64,000 nucleotides of DNA from Variovorax sp. OK212. GTDB taxonomy: Bacteria; Pseudomonadota; Gammaproteobacteria; Burkholderiales; Burkholderiaceae_C. The stretch covers positions 186,001 to 250,000 of the forward strand of contig NZ_FOLP01000006.1 in NCBI RefSeq assembly GCF_900112425.1. Reading direction: 5' to 3'. Position 1 is the first letter of the stretch, and the number at the start of each line of letters is the position of its first letter. The notes beneath the pieces are model-generated. The model was not told the DNA's origin and did no database searches. It saw only the letters and a list, made by a program, of their open reading frames with translations. Below, piece after piece: positions 17,157 through 25,464 of this stretch. The translations under genes were made by a program, and so were the position numbers.

Positions 17157-18170
17157 TCAGCGTTTCGCCGTGCCCTGCGCGGCTTCGACCACGGTCCACC
17201 ACGGCATCGGCCGGCGCACGCGCACCGGCAGCGTGGCCTGCAGCGCCGAGAGAACGCGCTCGGTGTCGGCCAGCGGGTAGGCGCCCACGATGCGCAGGCT
17301 GGCCACCTCGGGCGCGCAGCCCAGGTAGCCGGGGCGGTAGCGGGCCAGCTCGGCGATGAAGTCGCCCAGGCGCATGCCGTCGGCCACGAGCATGCCGCGC
17401 GTCCAGTCGTCGCCGTAGCCGGCCACGGGTTCGGGCGGTTCGACGCGGTCGGCGAAGAGGCGGGTTTGCTGCCCGGCCACCAGCGTGCGCGAGTCGCCGC
17501 CGCCGCTGGGCTGCGAGGCCACCGCGCCTTCGAGCACCGCGAGGCGCACGGCGCCGTCGCCTTCGTGGCGCACGGCGAAGCGGGTGCCCAGTGCGGTGAG
17601 GCGGCCCTGCGGCACTTCAACCACGAGCGGGCGGGCGGGTGAGGCTTCGTCGTGGCCGCTGGTGATGAGCACCTCGCCCTTGTAGAGCACGATGCGGCGC
17701 AGCGTGGCCGAGAACCCGACGTCGACCGCGGTGGCGGTGTTGAGCCACAGGCGGCTGCCGTCGGCCAGCACCACCTCGCGCCGCTCGCCGGTGTCGGTGC
17801 GGTGCGCCGCGACCCAGCCGCGCCACGGCACCTGCCGCGAGGCCATCCAGCCCGCGAGGCCGGCCACCGGCACCAGCGCCAGCGCGCGCAGCACCGAGCG
17901 CCGGCGGTTGGACGACGCGGCGCCGCGTTGTTCGAGCACGCGGCGCGCGGACAGGCCGGGCAGGCCCGGCATGGCGGCCAGGCCCGTGAACTCGCCCGAG
18001 ATGGTTTCCACGCGCTGCCAGGCGGCGCGCTGCTGCGGCCCCGTGGCCAGCCACGACTGCCAGCGCGAACGGTCGGCGTCGCTCACGGCGCCGGCGTGCA
18101 GCACGGCGAACCACTCGGCGGCCTGCTGCAGGTCTTCGAAGGCGGGCGCCGTGGCGGTTTCGGTAGGCAT
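17157..18170 (-). CDS. fecR: FecR-type anti-sigma/sigma regulator
   Basis: This 337-residue inner-membrane regulator relays the siderophore signal from the receptor to the FecI sigma factor. The N-terminal cytoplasmic part (EDLQQAAEWFAVLHAG, WQSWLATGPQQRAAWQRVE) is the DUF4880 type. One membrane helix lies near residues 92-110, followed by the FecR domain with RREVVLADGSRLWLNTATAV and RIVLYKGEVLI. The C-terminal region ends in a DUF4974-like module (LRIVGAYPLADTERVLSAL) that should bind the receptor's STN domain. The ATG lies 14 bases after the sigma-factor stop and the stop lies 50 bases before the receptor start. Confidence 0.92.
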   Translation of the reverse strand: MPTETATAPAFEDLQQAAEWFAVLHAGAVSDADRSRWQSWLATGPQQRAAWQRVETISGEFTGLAAMPGLPGLSARRVLEQRGAASSNRRRSVLRALALVPVAGLAGWMASRQVPWRGWVAAHRTDTGERREVVLADGSRLWLNTATAVDVGFSATLRRIVLYKGEVLITSGHDEASPARPLVVEVPQGRLTALGTRFAVRHEGDGAVRLAVLEGAVASQPSGGGDSRTLVAGQQTRLFADRVEPPEPVAGYGDDWTRGMLVADGMRLGDFIAELARYRPGYLGCAPEVASLRIVGAYPLADTERVLSALQATLPVRVRRPMPWWTVVEAAQGTAKR

Positions 18171-18184
18171 CGGGCGCAGGCTCC

Positions 18185-18697
18185 TCAGGAACTCGTCAGC
18201 AGCAGGCATTGCAGCATGGCCTGCGCCATGTATTTCTTCACCATGCGCTCGGACACCTTCAGCTGCGCCGCGATCTCGGCGTAGGCGAGGCCGTCGAGCT
18301 GCGACAGCAGGAACGCGGTGCGCGCCTTGGGATTGAGCCGGTCGAGCATGGCGTCGATGCGGCACAGCGTCTGCAGCGCGAGCAGGCGTTCTTCGGGGGA
18401 GGGCGCGAGCGGCTCGGGCAGCACCGCCAATGCGTCGAGCCAGGCGCGCTCGATGTCCTGGCGGCGCCAGTGGTTCACGACCACGCCGTGCGCCAGCGTG
18501 CGCAGGAAGGCGCGGGGTTCGTTGAGCCGTTGCGCATCGCGCGACACCATCAGGCGCACGAATGTGTCGTGGGCCAGGTCGGCGGCGCACGACGCGCCGC
18601 CCAGCCGGCGGCGGAACCACCCTAGCAGCCAGCCGTGGTGTTCGCGGTAGATCGCATCGATGGATGCCGGCTCGGACGGCAGCGGTAGGGCGGACAC
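18185..18697 (-). CDS. fecI: FecI-type ECF sigma factor
   Basis: This 170-residue RNA polymerase sigma-70 factor starts with GTG. Region 2 contains YREHHGWLLGWFRRRLG, CAADLAHDTFVRL and RAFLRTLAHGVVVNHWRR. Region 4 contains LNPKARTAFLLSQLDGLAYAEIAAQLKVSERMVKKYMAQAM, a helix-turn-helix. It heads a fecI-fecR-receptor string and should direct transcription of the receptor gene. A Fur-like box lies just upstream, which fits repression by iron. Confidence 0.93.
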   Translation of the reverse strand: MSALPLPSEPASIDAIYREHHGWLLGWFRRRLGGASCAADLAHDTFVRLMVSRDAQRLNEPRAFLRTLAHGVVVNHWRRQDIERAWLDALAVLPEPLAPSPEERLLALQTLCRIDAMLDRLNPKARTAFLLSQLDGLAYAEIAAQLKVSERMVKKYMAQAMLQCLLLTSS

Positions 18698-18720
18698 GGG
18701 GCGAAGGCGCAGGGCAAGAA

Positions 18721-18744
18721 GATGAGAATAGTTCGCATTCTATC
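18721..18744. promoter_or_regulatory. Candidate Fur box upstream of the FecI-type sigma gene
   Basis: An imperfect inverted repeat GATGAGAAT / ATTCTATC with a 7-base centre lies 24 bases upstream of the sigma GTG. The AGAAT...ATTCT arms and the GAT...ATC ends fit the degenerate Fur consensus built on GATAAT motifs. Position and context, an iron-uptake sigma gene, support this reading. Confidence 0.55.
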
Positions 18745-18798
18745 GTCACGTATCAGTTCGACGTACGCCTGCAGCCGTGGCTGCCGTGAAAGCCGTGC

Positions 18799-20529
18799 TC
18801 AGTGAGCCATCGGCGCAACAGCCAGGTCGGGCACCACGTTCAGGATGCGCAGCGTCTGCTGCACCACCTGGCTGAACACCGGCGCGGCCACCAGCCCGCC
18901 GAAGTACTTGCCCGCGCTGGGCTCGTCCACCATCACCGCGACGATGACGCGCGGCTTGTCGATGGGCGACATGCCCGTGTACCAGGCGCGGTACTTGTTG
19001 CTCGCGTAGCCCTTGCCGACCTGCTTGTGCGCCGTGCCGGTCTTGCCGCCGACCGAGTAGCCCACCGTCTGCGCGAGCGGCGCGGTGCCGCCGGGAGCGG
19101 CGGCCAGGTGCATCATCTGGCGCACTTCGCTGGCTACCAGCGGCGAGAACACCTGCACGCCGGCCGGCTCCTCGCCGGTGTTCTTCAGCAGGCTCACCGG
19201 GATCACCTCGCCGTCGTGCGCGAAGGCGGTGTAGGCATGCACGATCTGGAACAGCGAGGCCGACAGGCCGTAGCCGTACGACATGGTGGCCTGCTCGATC
19301 GGGCGCCACGACTTCCACGGCCGCAGCCGCCCGGTCACCGCGCCGGGGAAGAGCGTCTGCGGCTTCTGGCCCAGCCCGACGGCGGTGAACGAGTCCCACA
19401 TTTCCTGCGCCGACATGCGCTGCGAGATCTTGGTGGCGCCCACGTTGCTCGACTTCTGGATCACGCCCTGCACCGTCAGCACGCCGAAGTTCTCGTCGTC
19501 GTGGATGGTCGCGCCGGCCACCGTGATGCGCCCCGGGTTGGTGTCGATGATGGTGTTGGGCGTGACGCGGCCCAGTTGCAGCGCGGTGGCGATGGTGATC
19601 GGCTTCATGGTCGAGCCGGGCTCGAACACGTCGGTCATGGCGCGGTTGCGCAGCTGCTCGCCGGTGAGGTTGTGGCGGTTGTTGGGGTCGTAGCTCGGGT
19701 AGTTGGCCATGGCCAGCAGCTCGCCCGTGTGCGCGTCGACCACCACCACGCTGCCCGCGCGCGCCTTGTTGGCGATGACGGCGTCGCGGATCTTCTCGTA
19801 GGCCACGAACTGCACGCGGTCGTCGATGCTCAGCTGCACGTCGTGGCCCTCGGTCGGCGGCACCTGGTCCTCGGTGTCCTCGACGATGTGGCCCAGCCGG
19901 TCCTTAATGACGTGGCGCGAGCCCGACTTGCCGGCCAGCTGCTGGTTGAACGCCAGCTCGATGCCTTCCTGGCCGACGTCTTCCACGTTGGTGAAGCCGG
20001 CCACATGGGCCGCGGCCTCGCCCTCGGGGTACTGGCGGCGGTAGTCGCGCCGCAGGTAGATGCCCTTGATGTTGAGCGCGGCCACCTGCCTGGCCACCGG
20101 CTCGTCGACCTGGCGCTTGAGCCACACGAAGCTCTTGTCCTCGTCTTCCAGCTTCTTGTCGAAATCCTTCTGCGCCATGCCGAGCAGCTTCGCGGCCTGC
20201 CTGAGCTTCAGCTGCGTGGCCGGGTCGTCGCGTTCGATGTCCTCGGGAATCGCCCAGATGCTGGGCGCGGGCATGTCGGACGCCAGGATCAGCCCGTTGC
20301 GGTCCAGGATGCGCCCGCGGTTGGCGGGCAGCTCCAGCGTGCGCTGGTAGCGCACCTCGCCCTGGTGCTGGAAGAAGTCGTTGTTGAAGATCTGGACGTA
20401 GGCGGCGCGGCTGGCCAGCAGCACGAACCCGAAGGCGATGCTGGCCACGATGAACTTGCTGCGCCACACGGGCGTGGGGCTGGCGAGCAGCGGACTGCTG
20501 CCATAGCGGATGCGGCCATTGGGATTCAT
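18799..20529 (-). CDS. FtsI-like penicillin-binding protein (class B D,D-transpeptidase), outside the dcw cluster
   Basis: This 576-residue class B penicillin-binding protein has one N-terminal membrane helix (residues about 25-45) and a dimerisation domain with RGRILDRNGLILA. The transpeptidase domain has the active-site triad motifs SxxK in PGSTMKP, SxN in KSSNVG and KTG in GGKTGTAHK. It cross-links septal or wall peptidoglycan in the periplasm. It is most like FtsI/PBP3 but lies after tolA rather than with mraZ-mraW-ftsL-murE, so it is probably a paralogue. It is co-directional with tolA, 118 bases downstream of it, which suggests a role in constriction together with Tol. Confidence 0.87.
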   Translation of the reverse strand: MNPNGRIRYGSSPLLASPTPVWRSKFIVASIAFGFVLLASRAAYVQIFNNDFFQHQGEVRYQRTLELPANRGRILDRNGLILASDMPAPSIWAIPEDIERDDPATQLKLRQAAKLLGMAQKDFDKKLEDEDKSFVWLKRQVDEPVARQVAALNIKGIYLRRDYRRQYPEGEAAAHVAGFTNVEDVGQEGIELAFNQQLAGKSGSRHVIKDRLGHIVEDTEDQVPPTEGHDVQLSIDDRVQFVAYEKIRDAVIANKARAGSVVVVDAHTGELLAMANYPSYDPNNRHNLTGEQLRNRAMTDVFEPGSTMKPITIATALQLGRVTPNTIIDTNPGRITVAGATIHDDENFGVLTVQGVIQKSSNVGATKISQRMSAQEMWDSFTAVGLGQKPQTLFPGAVTGRLRPWKSWRPIEQATMSYGYGLSASLFQIVHAYTAFAHDGEVIPVSLLKNTGEEPAGVQVFSPLVASEVRQMMHLAAAPGGTAPLAQTVGYSVGGKTGTAHKQVGKGYASNKYRAWYTGMSPIDKPRVIVAVMVDEPSAGKYFGGLVAAPVFSQVVQQTLRILNVVPDLAVAPMAH

Positions 20530-20647
20530 CTTGTGCGGGCATGACGCCCGGCTGTTGTTGTCCGCGTGTAGACAGCAAGGCCGGTGCCGAGTTCCGGGCG
20601 GTTGCGAGGAACCACCCGGAATCGGTGCACAAATCAGCGCTGGAGGC

Positions 20648-21619
20648 TCAGCGCTTGGGCCGCAGCGAGACGATCAGCGACGGGAAGATGCGCCCGTCGG
20701 TGTCGCGCGGCAGCTTGTCGGTCTTGCGCAGGCCGCGTTCGGCGGCGTCGTCCCAGCCCGGCAGGCCGCTGGACTTGCTGAGCTTCACGTTGACGATGGT
20801 GCCGTCGGGCGCCAGGCTCACTTCGAACTCCGCCGCCGGGTTGCCGTTCACGGTGTCGGCATCGGGGAAGGTGATGTTCGGACGCACGGCCGCGGCAATG
20901 CGACCGGCATAGCCGCTGGACGGACCCGACGAGCGCATGGCCGTGCCCTTGGCGTCGTCGCTGCCGCTGGCGCCGGCCAGGCCCTGCATGCGCTTGAGCG
21001 CGGCGGCACGGTCGGCGGCAGCCTGCTTCGTGGCGGCCTCGGCTTTCTTCGCCTCGGCTTGCTTGGCGTCGGCGGCCTTCTTGGCTTCGGCTTCCTGCTG
21101 CTGCTTCTTCTGGTCGGCCAGCTTCTTCTGCTGTTCCTGCTTTTTCTCGGCCTCGTCCTCGGCGCGCTGCTTGGCTTCGAGCTCTTTCTTCTTCTGCTGC
21201 TGCTTTTCGAGCTCGCGCTCTTTCTGTTCCTTCTGCTCCTTGAGCTTCTTCTCGCGCTCCAGGGCAATGTCGGGGGCCTTCGGCGCGGGGGCCGGCTCGG
21301 GCGCCTTGGCAACGGGTGGCGGTGGCGGCGCGGGCGGCACAGGCGTCGGGGCCGGTGCGGGCGGGGGAGGTGGTGGCGGCGGCGGCGTGGGAACCGGCGC
21401 GGGCGCCTGCGGTGCCTGCAGGCGGGGTGCCGCCTGCTGCACCGTGGACGACCACAACTCGGCGTCGACCGCGCCTTCGTCGGGATCGCTTTTCCAGCGC
21501 ACGCCCCAGGTGAGCGCGGCAATCAGCAACCCGTGCGCAATGAGGGCCAGCACGACGGCACGCGGCGTGCCGCGCTGGGGCGGTGGCGCGAACTCGGGGC
21601 GATCCAGTGCGAGCGACAT
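20648..21619 (-). CDS. tolA: Cell-envelope protein TolA
   Basis: This 323-residue inner-membrane protein spans the periplasm and links TolQR to TolB/Pal. It has one N-terminal membrane helix (VVLALIAHGLLIAALTWGV), then an unusual Pro-rich segment with a run of ten prolines around residues 78-90. A long Lys/Glu/Gln/Ala coiled coil covers about 115-215, and a C-terminal TolA III/TonB-like domain has AAVRPNITFPD and AEFEVSLAPDGTI. It begins 3 bases after the tolR stop. Confidence 0.93.
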   Translation of the reverse strand: MSLALDRPEFAPPPQRGTPRAVVLALIAHGLLIAALTWGVRWKSDPDEGAVDAELWSSTVQQAAPRLQAPQAPAPVPTPPPPPPPPPAPAPTPVPPAPPPPPVAKAPEPAPAPKAPDIALEREKKLKEQKEQKERELEKQQQKKKELEAKQRAEDEAEKKQEQQKKLADQKKQQQEAEAKKAADAKQAEAKKAEAATKQAAADRAAALKRMQGLAGASGSDDAKGTAMRSSGPSSGYAGRIAAAVRPNITFPDADTVNGNPAAEFEVSLAPDGTIVNVKLSKSSGLPGWDDAAERGLRKTDKLPRDTDGRIFPSLIVSLRPKR

Positions 21620-21622
21620 GCC

Positions 21623-22060
<438 letters not shown>

Positions 22061-22075
22061 CTGTGAAGCCTCCGC

Positions 22076-22798
22076 TCAGCGGTTGGCCGGAGCCACCGAC
22101 GTTGCAGCGCCGCCGGCGTTCGGGTTGGCCGAGAGGTTGCGCTGCAGGATGTTGGAGAACTCCTCGATGTAGGTCTCCAGGGCAATGGCGATCTTGTCGA
22201 TCTCGCGGGCGAAGCGGTTGTAGCCGACCACCGCCGGAATGGCGGCGAACAGGCCGATGGCCGTGGCCACCAGCGCCTCGGCGATGCCGGGGGCCACGGT
22301 GGCCAGCGTCACCTGAGTGAGGGCGGCCAGGCCGGTGAAGGCATGCATGATCCCCCAGACCGTGCCGAACAGGCCGACGTACGGGGAGACCGAGCCCACG
22401 GTGGCCAGGAACGAGAGGTTCTGCTCGGCCGCGTCCAGCTCGCGCTGGAAGCTCGCGCGCATGGCGCGGCGGGCGCCGTCGAGCAGCGTGGGCGCGTCGG
22501 TGACGTGGCGCTCGCGCAGCTTCTGATATTCGCGCATGCCCGAGGCGAAGATGCGCTCCATGGGGCCGGCGAACTTGGCGTTCTGCGCGGCCGAGGCGAA
22601 CAGTTCGTTCAGGCTGGTGCCCGACCAGAACTCGCGCTCGAAGTCGTCGTTCAGCGCGCGCATGCGCCGCAGCGCGAAGTACTTGCGAATGATGGCTGCC
22701 CAGCTGGCGATCGAGACGATCACGAGCAGCAGCACGACCAGTTGCACCACGAAGCTCGCGTGGAGCAGGAGATTGATGATGGAAAGATCTTGGTTCAT
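22076..22798 (-). CDS. tolQ: TolQ/ExbB-family proton channel subunit
   Basis: This 240-residue inner-membrane protein has three membrane helices: residues about 15-37, 130-152 with SPYVGLFGTVWGIM, and 165-190 with EALVATAIGLFAAIPAVVGYN. It forms the Tol proton channel with TolR. The start ATG overlaps the ybgC stop (ATGA). Synteny with ybgC upstream and tolR-tolA downstream identifies it as TolQ. Confidence 0.95.
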   Translation of the reverse strand: MNQDLSIINLLLHASFVVQLVVLLLVIVSIASWAAIIRKYFALRRMRALNDDFEREFWSGTSLNELFASAAQNAKFAGPMERIFASGMREYQKLRERHVTDAPTLLDGARRAMRASFQRELDAAEQNLSFLATVGSVSPYVGLFGTVWGIMHAFTGLAALTQVTLATVAPGIAEALVATAIGLFAAIPAVVGYNRFAREIDKIAIALETYIEEFSNILQRNLSANPNAGGAATSVAPANR

Positions 22799-23253
22799 GG
22801 CTTGATAGGTTGAGTCATGGAGCCGCTGTAGCGCTCGAGGGTTCCCGTGACTTGTTTCGGTATGCGTGCGGGACGCAACGTGGCGGCGTCCACCCAGCCG
22901 ATGCGGATCGTGCCTTCGCACAGCAAGACAGGTGCCGAGGCCCCTGTACGCTCTTGCTCTGTTTTTGATAGCACTCGTTGACCGATTATCAACGACGCAG
23001 TGCCCATTTGTTGAAGATCGGCGGTAACCAGCAGTTCGTCGTCGAGCCGCGAGGGCCGATGGTATTTGAGCTTCGTTTCGCTCACCACGAACTGGCCGCC
23101 CGTTTCCTCGCGCAGCTTGCGCTGCTCGACGCCCAGGGAGCGCAGCCATTCGGTGCGGCCGCGCTCCATGAACTTCAGGTAGTTGGCGTAGAACACGATG
23201 CCGCCGGCGTCGGTGTCTTCCCAGTAGACGCGGATCGGGAACGCGTAGCTCAT
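22795..23253 (-). CDS. ybgC: Tol-Pal-associated acyl-CoA thioesterase
   Basis: This 152-residue hot-dog-fold thioesterase has the catalytic Asp motif in VYWEDTDAGGIVFYANYLKF, as in the YbgC/4-hydroxybenzoyl-CoA thioesterase family. It hydrolyses short-chain acyl-CoA or acyl-ACP and is conserved at the head of tol operons. Both ends overlap neighbours by ATGA, with the aminotransferase stop upstream and tolQ downstream. Confidence 0.93.
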   Translation of the reverse strand: MSYAFPIRVYWEDTDAGGIVFYANYLKFMERGRTEWLRSLGVEQRKLREETGGQFVVSETKLKYHRPSRLDDELLVTADLQQMGTASLIIGQRVLSKTEQERTGASAPVLLCEGTIRIGWVDAATLRPARIPKQVTGTLERYSGSMTQPIKP

Positions 23254-24455
23254 TGCGCCCTGGTGCCCGCCATCGCGGCCATCGCACGCAGGCGTTCGAT
23301 GGCTTCCTGCAGGTGCGCCATCGAACTGGCGGTGGAGAAGCGCACGAACTTCGCGGTCTCGGCCGTGCCGAAATCGCGGCCCGGCGTGACGGCCACGTGG
23401 GCGCGCTTCATGGTCTCGAAGGCGAAGTCCCAGCTGCCCGAGATGCCGAGCTTCTCGGCGAACGAGGTGCAGTCGGCCCAGGCATAGAAGGCGCCGTCGG
23501 GCATCACCGGCACCCTGAGGCCGAGCGCGTCGAGCTGCGGAATGAACCAGTCGCGGCGCGCCTTGAACTCGGCGCGGCGGCGTTCGTACTCGGCGATGCT
23601 CTCTTCCTCGAAGCAGGCCAGCGCCGCGTACTGCGACACGGTGCTCGCGCAGATGAAGAGGTTCTGCGCGAGGCGCTCGACCACCGGCACCAGCGCCTCG
23701 GGCACCACCAGCCAGCCCAGGCGCCAGCCGGTCATGTTGAAGTACTTGCTGAAGCTGTTGATGCTGATGACGTTGTCGTCGATGGCCAGCGCCGTCTGCG
23801 CGAAGGCATCGTCGTACGACAGGCCCAGGTAGATCTCGTCGATCAGCGTGATGCCGCCGCGCTTGGACACCACCTCGTGGATGCGGCGCAGCTCGTCTGG
23901 CGCGATCGAGGTGCCGGTCGGGTTCGAGGGCGAGGCCAGCAGCACGCCGCGCGTCTTGTCGCTCCAGGCGGCCTCGACCTTGTCGGCCGTGAGCTGGAAG
24001 CGTTCCTCGGCCGTGGTCGGCACCAGCACCGCCTTGCCGTCCGCCGCGCTCACGAAGTGGCGGTTGCACGGATAGCTCGGGTCGGGCATGAGGATTTCGT
24101 CGCCCGACTCGATCAGCGCGAGGCAGGCCAGCTGCAGCGCGGCCGAGGCGCCGGCCGTGACGACGATGCGGCGGGCCGGCACGTCGACGTTGAAGCGCTG
24201 GCGGTACCAGCCGCTGATGCGTTCGCGCAGGTGGTCAAGCCCGGTGGCCTGCGTGTACTGCGTGGCGCCGGCGCGCACGGCGCGGGCGGCGGCTTCCTGC
24301 ACCAGCGGCGGGGCGGTGAAGTCGGGCTCGCCGATGTTCAGGAAGATCATCGGCCGGTCGGTGTGGGCCACCTCGCGCGCCAGGGCGCCCGCGGCCTTCG
24401 CCACCTCCATCACATAGAAGGGCTCGATGCGCTGTGCGCGCGTCGAGATCCTCAT
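23250..24455 (-). CDS. PLP-dependent class I/II aminotransferase
   Basis: This 401-residue fold-type I aminotransferase has the PLP-lysine motif SINSFSKYFNMTGWRLGWLV, the SPSNPTGT loop and the phosphate/carboxylate-binding Arg in KFVRFSTASSM. It is related to aspartate/alanine-type aminotransferases of the subgroup often annotated as pyridoxal phosphate-dependent aminotransferase. The substrate cannot be assigned. It is locked between nusB and ybgC by ATGA overlaps on both sides, so it must be expressed with the rib-nusB-tol string, though no metabolic link is obvious. Confidence 0.9.
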   Translation of the reverse strand: MRISTRAQRIEPFYVMEVAKAAGALAREVAHTDRPMIFLNIGEPDFTAPPLVQEAAARAVRAGATQYTQATGLDHLRERISGWYRQRFNVDVPARRIVVTAGASAALQLACLALIESGDEILMPDPSYPCNRHFVSAADGKAVLVPTTAEERFQLTADKVEAAWSDKTRGVLLASPSNPTGTSIAPDELRRIHEVVSKRGGITLIDEIYLGLSYDDAFAQTALAIDDNVISINSFSKYFNMTGWRLGWLVVPEALVPVVERLAQNLFICASTVSQYAALACFEEESIAEYERRRAEFKARRDWFIPQLDALGLRVPVMPDGAFYAWADCTSFAEKLGISGSWDFAFETMKRAHVAVTPGRDFGTAETAKFVRFSTASSMAHLQEAIERLRAMAAMAGTRAQ

Positions 24456-24997
24456 GCCTTGGCCTTGCCGGAAGCGCGATCGGCCTCCACCTCGAGCGGG
24501 CGCAATTGCGGCGCCAAACCGTTGAGCACCGCGTTCACGTACTTGTGGCCGTCGGTGCCGCCGAATTCCTTGGCCAGCTCGATGCACTCGTTGAGCACCA
24601 CGCGCCACGGCACGTCCAGGCAGTTCTGGAACTCGTACACGCCGATCCACATCACCGCGTGCTCGATGGGCGAGATCTCTTCGAACTTGCGGTCGAGCAG
24701 CGGGCGGATCAGCGCGTCGAGCTGCTCCGCGCCTTCGATCGCGCCGTGCAGCAGCGCGTCGTAGTGCAGCGCGTCCGCCTTGTGGAAGCCGGCGAGGTCG
24801 CGCGTGAAGTGGTCGATGTCGGTTGGGTCGTTGCGGCCCACCAGGTGCTGGTAGAGCGCCTGCAGCGCGAACTCGCGCGCGCGGCTGCGGTTCGACTTGG
24901 CCGAAGCCTTGCGCGCACCGGTGCTGGTGAGCCCGACGCGCGACTGGCGCGGCTTGCCGGCTGCGGACTTGGTGGGCTTGGAGGTGTCTTCGGTCAT
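24452..24997 (-). CDS. nusB: Transcription antitermination protein NusB
   Basis: This 181-residue protein has the all-helical NusB domain from about residue 35: SRAREFALQALYQHLVG, then ISPIEHAVMWIGVYEF, PWRVVLNECIELAKEFGGTDGHKYVNAVLNGL. It binds boxA RNA with NusE and acts in rRNA antitermination. The N-terminal 35 residues are a low-complexity basic extension. It follows ribH, a widespread pairing, with ATGA overlaps on both sides. Confidence 0.96.
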   Translation of the reverse strand: MTEDTSKPTKSAAGKPRQSRVGLTSTGARKASAKSNRSRAREFALQALYQHLVGRNDPTDIDHFTRDLAGFHKADALHYDALLHGAIEGAEQLDALIRPLLDRKFEEISPIEHAVMWIGVYEFQNCLDVPWRVVLNECIELAKEFGGTDGHKYVNAVLNGLAPQLRPLEVEADRASGKAKA

Positions 24998-25458
24998 GAA
25001 AGGGTGGCCAGCAGTTGCGCCATCTCGACAGCCACGCGGGCCGCGTCGCGGCCCTTGTCGGTCTGACGGGCAACGGCTTGCTCGAGGTTTTCGGTGGTGA
25101 TGATCGCGTTGGCGATGGGCAGCTTGTAGTCCAGCGCGATGCGGCTCACGCTCGCGCCCGATTCGTTGGCCACCAGTTCGAAGTGGTAGGTCTCGCCGCG
25201 GATGATGCAGCCCAGCGCCACCAGCGCGTGGTAGCCGCCGCGCTCGGCGAGCGCCTGCAGCGCCACCGGCACTTCGAGCGCGCCGGGCACCTTCAGGTGA
25301 TGGATGTCGTTGGCGGCCACGCCCAGGGCTTCGAGCTCTGCGAGGCAGGCGTTGGCGAGCGCGTCGGTGATGTCGGCGTTGAAGCGCGCCTGCACGATGC
25401 CGATGCGCAGGCCTTTCCCGTGGATCGGCGTCGTTTCGCCCTTGTTTGCACCTTGCAT
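24994..25458 (-). CDS. ribH: 6,7-dimethyl-8-ribityllumazine synthase
   Basis: This 154-residue enzyme condenses 3,4-dihydroxy-2-butanone 4-phosphate with 5-amino-6-ribitylaminouracil, the penultimate riboflavin step. Family motifs are GIVQARFNADIT, VPGALEVPVALQAL and GCIIRGETYHFELVANESG, which holds the catalytic His. The start lies 6 bases after the ribBX stop; the stop overlaps nusB. Confidence 0.97.
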   Translation of the reverse strand: MQGANKGETTPIHGKGLRIGIVQARFNADITDALANACLAELEALGVAANDIHHLKVPGALEVPVALQALAERGGYHALVALGCIIRGETYHFELVANESGASVSRIALDYKLPIANAIITTENLEQAVARQTDKGRDAARVAVEMAQLLATLS

Positions 25459-25464
25459 GGTCGT

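Noticed and set aside
18771..18784. GCAGCC-GT-GGCTGC hairpin between the ftsI-like gene and the sigma gene
   Set aside because: It has a short stem and no T-tract on the strand of transcription, so it was not called a terminator.
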